Shown here one piece after another: positions 53,880 to 64,000 of a stretch of DNA of 64,000 nt; the first letter of the stretch is position 1; each line of letters begins with the position of its first letter. The position numbers and the translations under genes are program-made. This stretch comes from Delphinus delphis (Eukaryota > Chordata > Mammalia > Artiodactyla > Delphinidae). The notes under the pieces were generated by a model that had not been told where the DNA came from, made no database searches, and saw nothing but the letters and a program-made list of their open reading frames with translations. The DNA lies in the NCBI RefSeq assembly GCF_949987515.2, contig NC_082694.2, positions 62,494,080 through 62,558,079 of the forward strand, written 5' to 3'.

Positions 53880-54480
53880 GAGGAATCACAGGATGAAAAA
53901 AACCTGTTTTTAAAATAAATCAAATGAATTCGAGCAGTAAAAATATTCAGGGAAATTAAAAACACAGCACAGGAGTTAAACACTGGGTTATACAAAGCTG
54001 AAGAGATAATGATATGGAAAAAGATCTGAGGGAAATATCCTAAATACTTTACAGAGACCTGTGGAAGTGAGATTAAGGGACATGGGAAATAGTATAAGAT
54101 GTTTCCAAAGACAACTGCTAGGAGTTACAGAATGTAATCAGAATTGTTTGGGGAGGCAGTATTCAAAAAGATGTAATGTCAGATGATTTCAAAGAGTTGA
54201 AGACAACTTGTACATCTTTACACTGGCAAAGCACACACCTGGAGACTTTAGTGGAAGTATACAACACCAAGGACAAAGAATGATCTTAAAAATGAACAGA
54301 GAAAAAAATACCACACATTTATGATGACAGTGGATTTCTTACTCATGAAGTAGTTTAAAAAAAGTACAAAATATTAAAAGAAAATTATTCCTATTTAAAA
54401 GTTCTACACACCCTAAATTACCCCAGAGGGGAGAGAGCAAAGTGAAGACATTTTCAGAAAAACAAACACTAATGGATACA
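53880..54480 (+). repeat. possible ancient L1/HAL1 ORF1 remnant
   Basis: A-rich purine strand with a decayed end-of-ORF1 passage: 'gtgaagacattttcagaaaa' followed by 'acaaacac' stands where L1 has 'gacaagcaaaagc'. The earlier portion is only compatible with ORF1, without a clear motif. No open frame. Confidence 0.35.
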
Positions 54481-54564
54481 CTTTAGAAAGAAGGGTAATC
54501 ATTCAGAATAAAGTGAGATAAGACAGTGGCAAGTAGATAAGTTACTAATCCATGTGGCATAAAT

Positions 54565-54796
54565 CTCAATTACCATTTTTTTTTTTTTTTCAGTACACGG
54601 GCCTCTCACTGTTGTGGCCTCTCCCGTTGCGGAGCACAGGCTCCGGACGCGCAGGCTCAGCGGCCATGGCTCACAGGCCCAGCCACTCCACAGCATGTGG
54701 GATCTTCCCAGACCGGGGCAAAAACCTGTGTCGCCTGCATCGGCAGGCAGACTCTCAACCACTGCGCCACCAGGGAAGCCCTCATTTGACATTTTT
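54565..54796 (-). mobile_element. CHR-type SINE
   Basis: Minus strand: head at the right ('cgccaccagggaagccc', up to 54780), B-box region near 54715-54728, body 'ctctcactgttgtggcctct' in reverse, T-run at 54577-54590. The flanks 'ctcaattaccattttt' (54565-54580) and 'ctcatttgacattttt' (54781-54796) match 13 of 16 and may be a diverged target-site duplication. The frames at 54499-54814 are SINE shadows. Confidence 0.93.
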
Positions 54797-54862
54797 AACA
54801 ACTCTGTGAAGTAGTCAATAGACTGTTATCTTTATTTTGCTGATTAGAAAACTAAGGCCTTG
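54797..54862 (-). repeat. MIR fragment beside the SINE
   Basis: 'actctgtgaagtagtcaata' then 'tgctgattagaaaactaagg' is the reverse MIR 3'-to-core passage. Short. Confidence 0.55.
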
Positions 54863-55839
54863 TCATGAATATTGGTCTTTTCCATCACTGCCCCTAACAT
54901 TTTAATAGCCCTACTGTATTTAGGGAATATGTTACTATTATATATCTTGTTTTCTTGACTTACATTAGTACTCAAATTACCTGGCTCCCTTGCTGCTAGG
55001 CCCTTCCAATCAGATGCACATTATGAGAGGCTCCTATTTGAAATGAGAAACATAAGGAATGAGGCTGTGCAGAGCTTTCATCTCACTGGCGTTTGTGGAG
55101 ACAGACATTTATCTTTGAGGGGTAGTAAGAATGCATGGTCAAGTTTCTGACTCAGGAATGGCAGTGACCCTGGTGGAAGGAATTATCTCATTAGACCTTT
55201 CCTGCTGCTTAGTCCTGTTTCTCCAACTGTCCCAGTAATTTGGTAAGCAACCTAATAAACTTTAATAAATCCCTTTACAACTTAAACTAGTCAGAGTGGC
55301 TTCTACTGTTTGCAACTAACAATACTAATAGGATTTGACACTTGTCTTTGGTGACACAGTGGCAGAACTGGAATGAAAAACAAAAAGACGGGGATGAGAG
55401 TGCTTGTTAGAGTAAGGAAAGCAACATTTTGTTGTACTCTATGTATCTAGCATTCAACTCTCATCTATTAAATCAATATCTAGTAATTCATAACTATTTT
55501 TCATATTTTTATTTTTGAGGCTTTGGGGAAGAAAACAATTTCAGAAGGTGAAACTTTGGATTATATTTTTCACGTTTACTAAATTTTTGAAACAATTGTT
55601 AGAAAATCATCTAGCTCATGGGGGTCACTTTTGAATATAGTTTGATAACTTTTGCAATTGCTTTAATGGTTATTAATGTTTCTAGCTTCTAATTCCTATC
55701 CAATCAAATCATTTTCAATTTGCACTCCAAGAATCTACTTTGAGTGTTCATTCTCATTGCCTTCAGTAGCATTACAAATTAATTTCTTTTCTCAGAAAAA
55801 CTTTACCTTATAGGTAAAAAATCAGAACCTAATGTTGAT
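54863..55839. other. unclassified, possibly LTR-like block then unique sequence
   Basis: 54930-55330 ends with 'ataaatccctttacaactta' and 'ctagtcagagtggcttctac', phrases I associate with an old LTR end. I cannot assign a family. The remainder to 55839 is unique-looking. No gene seen. Confidence 0.35.
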
Positions 55840-56010
55840 AATTTTTTACTAATATTTATTGCTTTGTCATTAATAATACTAAAAATTTCAAAGCAAGTAA
55901 AATGTCCAACAATAGGGAAATGATTAAAAATATTATCACCCTCATGTTGTAGAGTATTATACAGCCATGAAATGCAATAATTACAAAGCATAAAGAATAG
56001 GGAAATATGA
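55840..56010 (+). repeat. ancient L1 ORF2 3' fragment
   Basis: 'aaaatgtccaacaataggga', 'agagtattatacagccatga' and 'aatgcaataattacaaagca' are decayed L1 ORF2-end phrases. The 62-codon minus frame here is a shadow. Confidence 0.6.
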
Positions 56011-56569
56011 TAATCATTTAAAAATAAATAAGGATATTTTGCTTAACATGAACATTGAAGATGTAGGGTACAAAAATGCAATCCCAACTGTTCTGTATCT
56101 TTACAACTATATCTATATCATCTATCCTCTCTATCCTCTTTATATTTATACCGTCCACTTTGAAGTTTCTAAAATGTGTATTTCTTAGAACCTATAAAGT
56201 CATTTCCCTTTGTAATTTAATTCTTAGTGTTAAAAGGAAGCTGGTAAATGTCTATTCTATGTTGCCCTCTGGTTTTGCCTGGAATTCTAATAAATAACTT
56301 TGAATAATATAATTAACAAGAGAGTATTTTTTCACCTTTAATATTATGTTCTTATGTATAAATCACTTTGCAGATATGTCTGGTTAGTGAATTGCACATA
56401 TTAGCTATTCATGCTTTATAGCATTAAGAAAAGAAACCCTAACACTTAAAACACACACACACACACACACACCCCAAAACCATCATCACAAAAACTTTAA
56501 CATTGGAATCCCATTAGTCTTTTCTAAAGTCTAAGTTGTATTATAATTAGGTTTGTGCTACAATATTTA
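56011..56569. other. unique sequence with (AC)n run
   Basis: The only structured part is an AC microsatellite at 56450-56472. The 73-codon frame at 56076-56297 has no recognised domain. Confidence 0.55.
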
Positions 56570-56670
56570 GGCTTCAAAACAGCAAGAATTTTACCTGTTT
56601 TATTTATTTCTGAATCCCCAAATCCAGAATAGGGTCTGGAAGACAGCATATGTTCATTTAACATATTTGT
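56570..56670 (+). repeat. L2 LINE 3' fragment
   Basis: 'gttttatttatttctgaatc', 'cccaaatccagaatagggtc' and 'tatgttcatttaacatattt' follow L2 3' order. Diverged. Confidence 0.5.
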
Positions 56671-57809
56671 AAATGGAGTACAGTATGTGCTTATTGAACA
56701 TAATTTCAAAATTTTAATAGTATGTTTCCAATACTAACTGATTTATTGTATATAAAGGCATAACTCAGTTTTTCCAATTAATGTTATTTAAAATGAAGCA
56801 ACTTTTGAATATAGTACTTACAAAAAAGAATCAGGCAAACATCCTTCCATCTACTCAGCATGACCATCATACTCTTTACTTTTCCTTTACTCATTATATA
56901 TATTCCAATTTTACTGAATTAAAAGGTAACTAATTATATTTCCTTTCTTCACTAGAGAAAGATGTATGTTTTGTGTATGTGTGTTTCTGACTAAACCCAG
57001 ATTATCTTTTTCAAATGTTTGTTTTTAATTTATTCATTTACTGAGCACCTACTGTATCTACAAGGTACTTAGATAGATCCTATGGTTATGGGGATGCATA
57101 AAATCATGGTTTCTTATCTCAAACATAATCTAACATGGGTGATGCTACTTTATGTTATTGTTAGTTGTTTATGTGTCTCAGAACTACAGCAGAGGCAGAT
57201 ATAAAATGCTATGTGAACAAAATGAAGGCCATTCTTTCCAAGTAGAGAGAATTCTACTTGGAATTCTACTTTAGTGCCACACTAAAAAAAATGTGTACAT
57301 ATAAATATGTATAAATATAAATATTTATATCAGAATTTGAATGTAAGATTATGAAGCATTTAGCCTGGAATGTAGAATGGTAAAGTGCTCTGCAAAAATT
57401 TTGGCTTTACACTGAATTATCCAACTACAGTTTAATTAAGAAACCTATGGGATTCTTGGGGAATCATCTATATATAGCCCATGTTAAGAATTTTACAAAG
57501 AAAATATTGACTAAAATAATTATGACATGATACTGATGCTGAAATTATCAATGTCTTTTTCTCCATGACTGTAGGAGGGTACAGGAGAAAATAACTGATG
57601 TGTTGGTAGCAATAACTCTAATGTCATCTGAAAGGGCTTTTTCTTTTAATGGGGAAAGCAAAAAGCCATGCAGTTATTTAGCAGAATAGCACTTGCTTCT
57701 ATTCTTTATACTGTTCCCTAAAGATAAATCTATTTTAGATTCTTCAGTTTGATTACAAGCTTCAGTTTTGATGTCATTCTAATTTAAATTTGAGTCACAG
57801 AAGTCCCTT
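56671..57809. other. unique sequence with one weak ancient repeat
   Basis: 57025-57115 ('ttattcatttactgagcacc', 'tactgtatctacaaggtact') resembles a common ancient repeat start. A 9-bp stem palindrome lies at 57239-57261. No gene recognised. Confidence 0.45.
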
Positions 57810-57985
57810 TCACCAGCTGTCTCTTGAGCAAGTTACTGGAATATTCTGTTTCATTGTGCCTTTCTATAGAATGGGAATATTAATAATTTCTGCTTTATAT
57901 TATTATTTTATGTATTAAGTGGTGTATTGCATGTAGGGCACTTAGCTAAGTGCCTGATCTATAATATATTTTCAGTAAATATTAA
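57810..57985 (+). repeat. MIR SINE
   Basis: 'gagcaagttactggaatatt', 'cattgtgcctttctatagaa', 'tgggaatattaataatttct' and 'aagtgcctgatctataata' follow MIR from core to 3' end. Confidence 0.7.
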
Positions 57986-59384
57986 CAATCATCACCACCA
58001 TCAACAATATCACTTTCACCTCATGTCCATGACCAGACAACCACCACCATTACTACTATCACTGCTGATACATCGCCATTCTTATTACTAAAAGGTTTGC
58101 AACAAGGAACACATTTTAATTGGCTTCACTGTTGTCTATTCAGGCTAATATGAATTCCCAATGAATCAACATGTCTAGCCAGGGCTTAAAAACCAAATTG
58201 TTATTTTGGATTTGGAAAACCACGATACTTTTTTCACATTTCTATGTTGCAGTGAATCATACTGTTTTATCTGCAATGTGTTACTTATAATTTCTCTATA
58301 GGATATAGTTGTTGTGGCCATGGAATACGATGGGGAAAAATATATGTACAATATACTGGAAGATTGTTATAATTCAAACTTATCAGGTACTTCCTATATA
58401 GAAGAAAGACCAATTTTCCCATAACTTTAATTGAAAATGGACAATTAAAGTGTTGTATTCTTGTGTATTGACCAGCACCCTTGGGGTTTATATTTTAGAA
58501 AAACCATGGACTTTTAGATTGAAGGAATCTGAAAGATTATTCTTGTTAAAACATTGACTTTATGTATATGTAGAGAAAGAAAATGAGGCTTAGAATATTG
58601 TATAAAAAGAATGTTGAATAGAATAGAAAGTGTATTGATAAAGAGAATTACATTAAGTTTAATAAATAGAAACAAAATATTAAATTAATGAAATTGGGGA
58701 GGAGATATATTAATAAAAATTATATATTAAGAAAGATAAGACTAAAGAGCTTGTATGTGTTAGCAACCCCAGAAATAAGAAAAGCCAGGAACACTTTTAG
58801 AGTTCAAGGAAATGGAGCAGAGGGCAAAGCTAAAACTGAAACACAGAGGCACTTCTCCAGGTTGCCATGGTTACAGGTTTTCCTTGTCTAGCTAGCTAAA
58901 TATAATGAAAAAAAAAAACTACATGCAAATGAAATAAACAGTAATTAGCCACAGACATTTTGGATAAAAATTTGGAATAGATCTGTGCTGCCTTCAAAGA
59001 AAAGATGCTATCACAAGAAGTTGGTGAGAAAAGAGATTGTACTGAGCTCATGAGATTAAGAAGCTGTGAACTCTGTCAAACTATATGTATCTCTGGTTTG
59101 TGCAAATAAACTCAATGGGGTGGCTACCTACTTGATCTGATATCAATGCAATGTGGAAGGAATCCTGGGCTGGCAAAGGGAGTTGTGTTTCTTGGCCATT
59201 TTGGAAGAAGTGATTTAGTCAGTAATTGTAACTGCTCGATACTTCCCTGCTCTCCCTGTACAGTGGTTTCATCAAGAAGGACACATATTCTGAGGAAAAG
59301 CCACCTGAGAAGAATGAAGTTATTTTTTTTCCAGTAGTATAGCATTCTTTGAACAAATTCATTTATAAAATACACATGGAGCAA
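57986..59384. other. unique sequence
   Basis: A degenerate ATC/ACC-rich patch occurs at 57986-58075. No gene recognised. Frames at 58688-58891, 59124-59384 and 59146-59337 have no domains. Confidence 0.5.
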
Positions 59385-60210
59385 ATTCTAATTGCCAGCA
59401 ACAATTCTAGCACAAGGGATGGGCAGTGAAAAAATGAGACAAAATTTTCTGCCTTCATGAAGTTTACATTCTAGTGGTGGAAACAGACAATATACAAAAT
59501 GAATAGGTTATACTGTACTCACATTAGTATGGTAGTATTAAAGAGACAGAAGAAACTGATCAAGAAGGAGGTTAAAAAGTGAGACAACGCTATGGAAACT
59601 TTAGAGAGAATGACAGGGAAAGACTACCTGAGAAGGCAATGTTTGAATAAAGGTTTGAGGAAATTAGGTATTTGGATATCTGGAGTAAGGGATAGCCAGG
59701 GAAATGGAACAGCAGGCATGAAAGTTCTAAGGTGGGATCATGCCTGGTGTGTTTCAGAAACAGAAAGAAGTGTACTGTGGCTGGAGCAGCATGACTGAGA
59801 TGAGAGCGGTAAGAATTAAGAGATAAGGAAGGAAGGTGGAATACAAGTCATATAGATCCTGTTTCACATTGTATTGTCTTAGCCCATTAACTGCTTGAGA
59901 GCGAAGCCTTGGAGAGTTTTGAGAAGAGAAATGATGTGAGTTCTTGTGTGTTTAAAAAGAACCTCTCAGGCTCCTGTGTTAGAAGAGACCGTAAGAGGAC
60001 AAGGGTAGAAAAAAGAAGACTTTAGGAATTGAGCGAAGAATTCAGGCACGTGACAATGGCGCCTGACACCACTGGTAGCACTTGGGATCAGATAAGTGGA
60101 TGGATTTTGAATATATTTTGAAGGTGATGCCTTTAGAATTTGCTGAAAGACTAGATGTGAAGTGTAGGGAAAAGGGAGAAATCAATCATGCCTCCAAGGC
60201 TTTTGGCCTA
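59385..60210 (+). repeat. ancient mammalian-wide interspersed repeat, family not assigned
   Basis: The segment contains phrases common to a widespread old repeat: 'tgccttcatgaagtttacat', 'ggaacagcaggcatgaaagt', 'gtactgtggctggagcagca', 'tgaatatattttgaaggtga' and 'cctccaaggcttttggccta'. It runs continuously for about 0.8 kb. I am confident it is repetitive but not of the family name. The 68-codon frame at 59592-59798 lies inside it and is not a gene. Confidence 0.6.
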
Positions 60211-60415
60211 ATGAGAAGAGATGTTTCATGCATCCAAAGCTCAGAACTTCACATGGTCTAGACCTGATCTCTTAAGCAAAGATAACTATCATTTTGGACA
60301 GTACAGAATCTTGTTCAAATTTTAGCATTTAATCTAAAAATATATTAATTGTTTAGAATGTGGCAGGTGCTTTGCTAATTATTAATCAAATGAAAGTATT
60401 ACAAGATTGGTTCTT

Positions 60416-60846
60416 AAGAAACTAAAGTTGCCACATCTTTATCCATTCATCTGATGATGGACACTTAGGTCATGAAGAACCTAGGGGCGAGACGGGAATA
60501 AAGACACAGACGTACTAGAGAATGGACTTGAGGATGTGGGGAGGGGGAAGGGTAAGCTGTGACAAAGTGAGAGAGTGGTATGGACATATATACACTACCA
60601 AACATAAAACAGCTAGTGGGAAGCAGTCGCATAGCACAGGGATATCAGCTCGGTGCTTTGTGACCACCTAGAGGGGTGGGATAGGGAGGGTGGGAGGGAG
60701 GGAGACGCAAGAGGGAAGAGATATTGGAACATATGTATATGTATAACTGAGTCACTTTGTTATAAAGCAGAAAGTAACACACCATTGTAAAGCAATTATA
60801 CGCCAATAAAGATGTAAAAAAAAAAAAAGAAAGAAACTAAAGTTGC
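60416..60846 (+). mobile_element. L1-F: short twin-primed L1 with perfect target-site duplication
   Basis: A perfect 16-bp direct repeat 'aagaaactaaagttgc' flanks the insert (60416-60431 and 60831-60846). The first about 38 bases (60432-60469) are inverted ORF2 3' sequence. From 60470 ('tcatgaagaacctagg') the 3'UTR runs in sense to AATAAA (60805-60810) and an A-run. About 170 bases between the two parts, compared with L1-C, are absent. This is the classical 5'-inversion product and looks young. Confidence 0.95.
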
Positions 60847-61799
60847 TTTAAATGACAACCTCTGGGTAAACTGAAAAATCACATTTTTATAAAGACAACC
60901 AATCCTAGTACTTCCAATGTTTGGAAAGATTAGAAATGTGGAACTGAGTAGTTAGTAGATGCAAATCAACTGCTGGATATATGTTTCTCTCTGCATTCAT
61001 GAAATGGATTGGTGAAGAGAAAATGAAGACATGACTCTCTAATTTATATTAAATGCAATAGGAAAAAAATGATGTGAGTGGAAGAAAAAAAGATTACAAA
61101 GGTAATAAAGAAGAAACATTTGCTTTAGATTGGAATTTTATGCAGAAATATTAATTCCATATCAATATATTTATAGATTTGGGGAAGTGTGATATTCTAC
61201 AAACTGCCAACATAACTTTTCTTTCAGTAAGAAGTTCTTTTGAGACTATATATAAAATCCTCCCCTCTCCATTCTTCTCCTCATCATCTTTATCATGATC
61301 TAGCATTTTAGACTTCAGTACTCATAACATCATCAACATCTATGTGCATTTTTTTTTTTAGAATTATTTCCTTTAGCTAAGATGAACATAAAATAACTTT
61401 GCTGAATTTATGGACCATCTCAGAGTCAACAGTAAGACCAAGTGAATCACTTCAACTCTTTTATTTCTCTTAACAATTTGAAGCTGTGCACTTACAAAAG
61501 ACTGTACGGATGAACTCATTTTTTTTTCTAAGTGGCAACTTTGGCTTATCAGTTACTCAGAAAAATACATCTCTGCAGGTTAGAACTGCCTCTATTAAAC
61601 CTCAATTGGAACTTTATGCAGTACTTGACTTGGGATAGAAATTATTCTTGCCTGAATATAAATCCAAAGAGGGAAGAGCTATACTTGCACATCTTACTGT
61701 TGAGGGCAAATATCTTTCCCAAGTCAACCTTTAATGTTTTCTATAAGGAATATGAATATTTTTTCTCAAAAATTTTATATATGTAATACATGAATTCAT
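60847..61799. other. unique sequence, no gene recognised
   Basis: Nothing recognisable. The 84-codon frame at 61532-61786 has no known domain. Confidence 0.5.
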
Positions 61800-62935
61800 T
61801 TTCAGAATAAAAAATTTAAGTGTACACAGATTAAAATATGAAAGTCCCAACCACTGACACTCCCCATCTCTGATGCAATTCTTATTGACAGTTTTGTTAC
61901 ATTACACTACGTATATTACAGTACTATTTTCCACCTAATCACATGGTTATCTTTGGATATTTGTACTTAAGTGTAGATAGACCTCAAATTTTATGTGTAC
62001 ACCTGGTATTCCATAGCATGGCTGAGGCTTTTATTCAATCATTTCTCTATTGTTGAACCCTTATTTTATTAAGATTTAAAATTACTAGTATTATAAATAT
62101 ACTCACTATAAATATTAACATGAATATAGTTAGATATAAACAATCTTTGTAGCTTATGTTCATTTATTTCTTTAGTTACATTCCTAGAACTGACATTTTA
62201 AGTCAAAGCATATGGGTATTTTGAATCTTAGTATCAGATTTGCCTTCAAAAATGATTTATAATATCAAAACCAGAAAAATGACATTAGTACAATCCACAG
62301 AGCTTATTTAGATTTCACCAATTTTTATACATTCATTTGTGTGTGTTTTGCGATTTTTGTCACATGTGTACATTTATGTAGCACCACAATCAAGATACAG
62401 AACTATTTCATCACTACAAGATTCCCTCATGCTGTCTCTTCATAACCACACCATCCCTTCCAATCTTTTGGAATTGTCTTTTTAAATTCAGCATAATTCC
62501 CTTGAGATTACATCCAGGTTGTTGTATGGATCAATAATTTGTTCCTTTTTATTGCTGATATTATTCCATGATACAGATATACCAAAGTTTGTTTAAACAT
62601 TACATTCACTTTTCAAAGATATTTGGTTTCCAGTTTGAGGCTATTACAAATAAAGCTGCTATAAATATTCCTGCAGACATTTTTGTATAAACATAAGCTT
62701 TCATTTTCTGGGATAAATGCCCAAGTACAATTCTTAGGTCATATGGTAAGTGCACGTTTAGTTTCATCAGAAACTGCCAAACTATTTTTCAGAGTGGTTA
62801 TATAATTTTATATTCATACTGACAAAGCATGAGAGTAATCAGTTTTTCTGCATCTTCACCAACATTCAGTGTGACCACTATTTGTATTATATTTTAGCCA
62901 TTTTGATAGATAATCCATTTTTAAAGCTTTATAAG
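61800..62935 (-). repeat. ancient L1 3' half (L1M-type)
   Basis: Plus-strand phrases are reversed old L1: 'gtattccatagcatggctga', 'attcctagaactgacatttt', 'gtacaatccacagagctta', 'gttacaaataaagctgcta'-like text near 62640 and 'ttttcagagtggttatataa'. Two blocks (61800-62250 and 62260-62935) may be separate fragments. No open frame. Confidence 0.6.
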
Positions 62936-63117
62936 GCAGAATAAATATATTTTGTTGGTTGCATGAGTAGATAAAATGGGCATTTTAAATATATTAAAAA
63001 GGAAAAAAGTGTACACATCTGCTGGCTATTTGAATATATAATTCTAAAATGGTGAATAAAGGTGCAGAAATTAAATGGTGGAAAAGTGATGGATTTGATT
63101 CTAAAAGTCATAATTTC
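62936..63117. other. unique sequence
   Basis: Nothing recognised. The 60-codon minus-strand frame is without support. Confidence 0.5.
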
Positions 63118-63290
63118 AAATTTATGCTCTGCTATTTACTGGTTGCATAATTTCTGGTATGTCCCTTTAGCTCTCTGATCCTCCTTTTTTTATATGTTAG
63201 AGGATATAAAATGTCAATTTCCAAGGTTTGGGTAAGAATTAAACAAAATACTGCAGTTAAGGTTCTTATAAGCCCTAAAGGGTCATTGTT
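63118..63290 (+). repeat. MIR SINE
   Basis: 'tctgctatttactggttgca', 'tttagctctctgatcctcc' and 'ggtttgggtaagaattaaac' follow the MIR core to its 3' half. Diverged. Confidence 0.65.
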
Positions 63291-64000
63291 ATTATAGAAT
63301 ATTTGATCTGTGTAGAAAACACTAAACTTGGCTTCATAATTTTTGATGGGGAATATGATACTGTGGTCCTACAGAAGTCTATAAAGCTAAGCTAGGTTGG
63401 ATACATGTGACAACAAGAAACAGTTCAAGTACGTATAACTACATGTAAAAAGCGCTAAATAGTCTTTTTAAAAATACATAATAGAAGAAATAAAGAAATC
63501 CTGTGATGATGCACATCAAATTTATTCTTTGTTATTATTGTTAGATTTTAAGTTAAATGGCTTAAAAAATCTAGAGTATCTTTTAAATTCTTTTGACAGT
63601 TTTATACATGTATACATGAGCCATGAGAAACAAAAGAGAATAGTACTATTTTAGATGCACATCATTTAGCAAATAGATCTATCTGCTCATATTGATATAA
63701 AAATAAATGGAAAAACCCTGTTTTTAGTTCCAAAAAGTCCCAAATAGTATATTGTTTTTGCAGTTGTTAAGAAGTCAATGAGAAAATTACAAATGCTACT
63801 GAAAAAGCAACATCAGCTTATTTTAAATTGCTGAGCTAAGAGATTTTATAGCCAACTCAAGAAACAGGTATTTTTTGTGATAGTGTTATTCTCTGTAATA
63901 ACTGTGTGACCATTACAAAATGAAATATTTTATTAATACTAAATAATTCCAACGATGATGATGTAACGGCCAATTAATGGTAATTCATTTTGCTTGTATT
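63291..64000. other. unique AT-rich sequence to the window edge
   Basis: No gene, RNA or repeat recognised. Confidence 0.5.

Noticed and set aside
1..64000. Ruminant origin of the window
   Set aside because: CHR SINEs also occur in ruminants, but no BovB or Bov-A copy is visible in 64 kb. Hippo cannot be excluded.

Overview
The window looks like a gene-poor stretch of a mammalian genome, most likely from a cetacean (whale or dolphin). The base composition is AT-rich and there is no operon-like gene packing. The main evidence for the lineage is the SINEs. Five copies or fragments belong to the tRNA-Glu-derived CHR type shared by cetaceans, hippos and ruminants. I saw no BovB or Bov-A elements, which a ruminant window of this size would normally carry. 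Species identity is an inference. I found no host protein-coding gene, rRNA, functional tRNA or CRISPR array. Every long open frame that I recognise belongs to LINE-1 (L1).

Layout. 1-18,000 is mostly old unique-looking DNA with ancient MIR, L2, L1M, MER5A-like and MaLR remnants, one truncated SINE, one complete SINE (14.5 kb) and a TA/CA microsatellite. 18,030-25,330 is a nest: an old L1MB-like 3' end received L1-B in its A-tail, and L1-B later received a CHR SINE. 25,430-27,300 holds an ancient L1 followed by an MLT2-like LTR. 29,381-30,370 is a 5'-truncated minus-strand L1 (L1-E). 31.5 kb has a longer CHR-type SINE. 36,905-46,870 is a second nest: old minus-strand L1, then an older twin-primed L1 split by a full-length L1-C with a GC-rich 5'UTR, then ancient L1 tails. 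47,559-52,909 is L1-D, complete at both ends but missing about 1.73 kb of ORF2. 54.6 kb has another SINE. 60,432-60,830 is a short twin-primed L1 tail (L1-F) with a perfect 16-bp target-site duplication. The rest is unique or ancient-repeat sequence.

How the parts relate. L1 encodes ORF1p (RNA-binding chaperone) and ORF2p (endonuclease plus reverse transcriptase). This machinery also mobilises SINEs in trans, so nearly all recent structure here follows from one process. The three long L1s are all dead by different routes: L1-B has many breaks and FADD changed to FADV; L1-C has frameshifts and a zinc-knuckle Cys changed to Tyr; L1-D has lost the reverse transcriptase. The most interesting observation is that L1-B lacks a 5'UTR block whose limits, in L1-C, coincide with a GC-AG intron-like pair. 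It may be a retrotransposed copy of a spliced L1 RNA. I did not find a clearly new biological system. Repeat family names are from recognition, without a database search.
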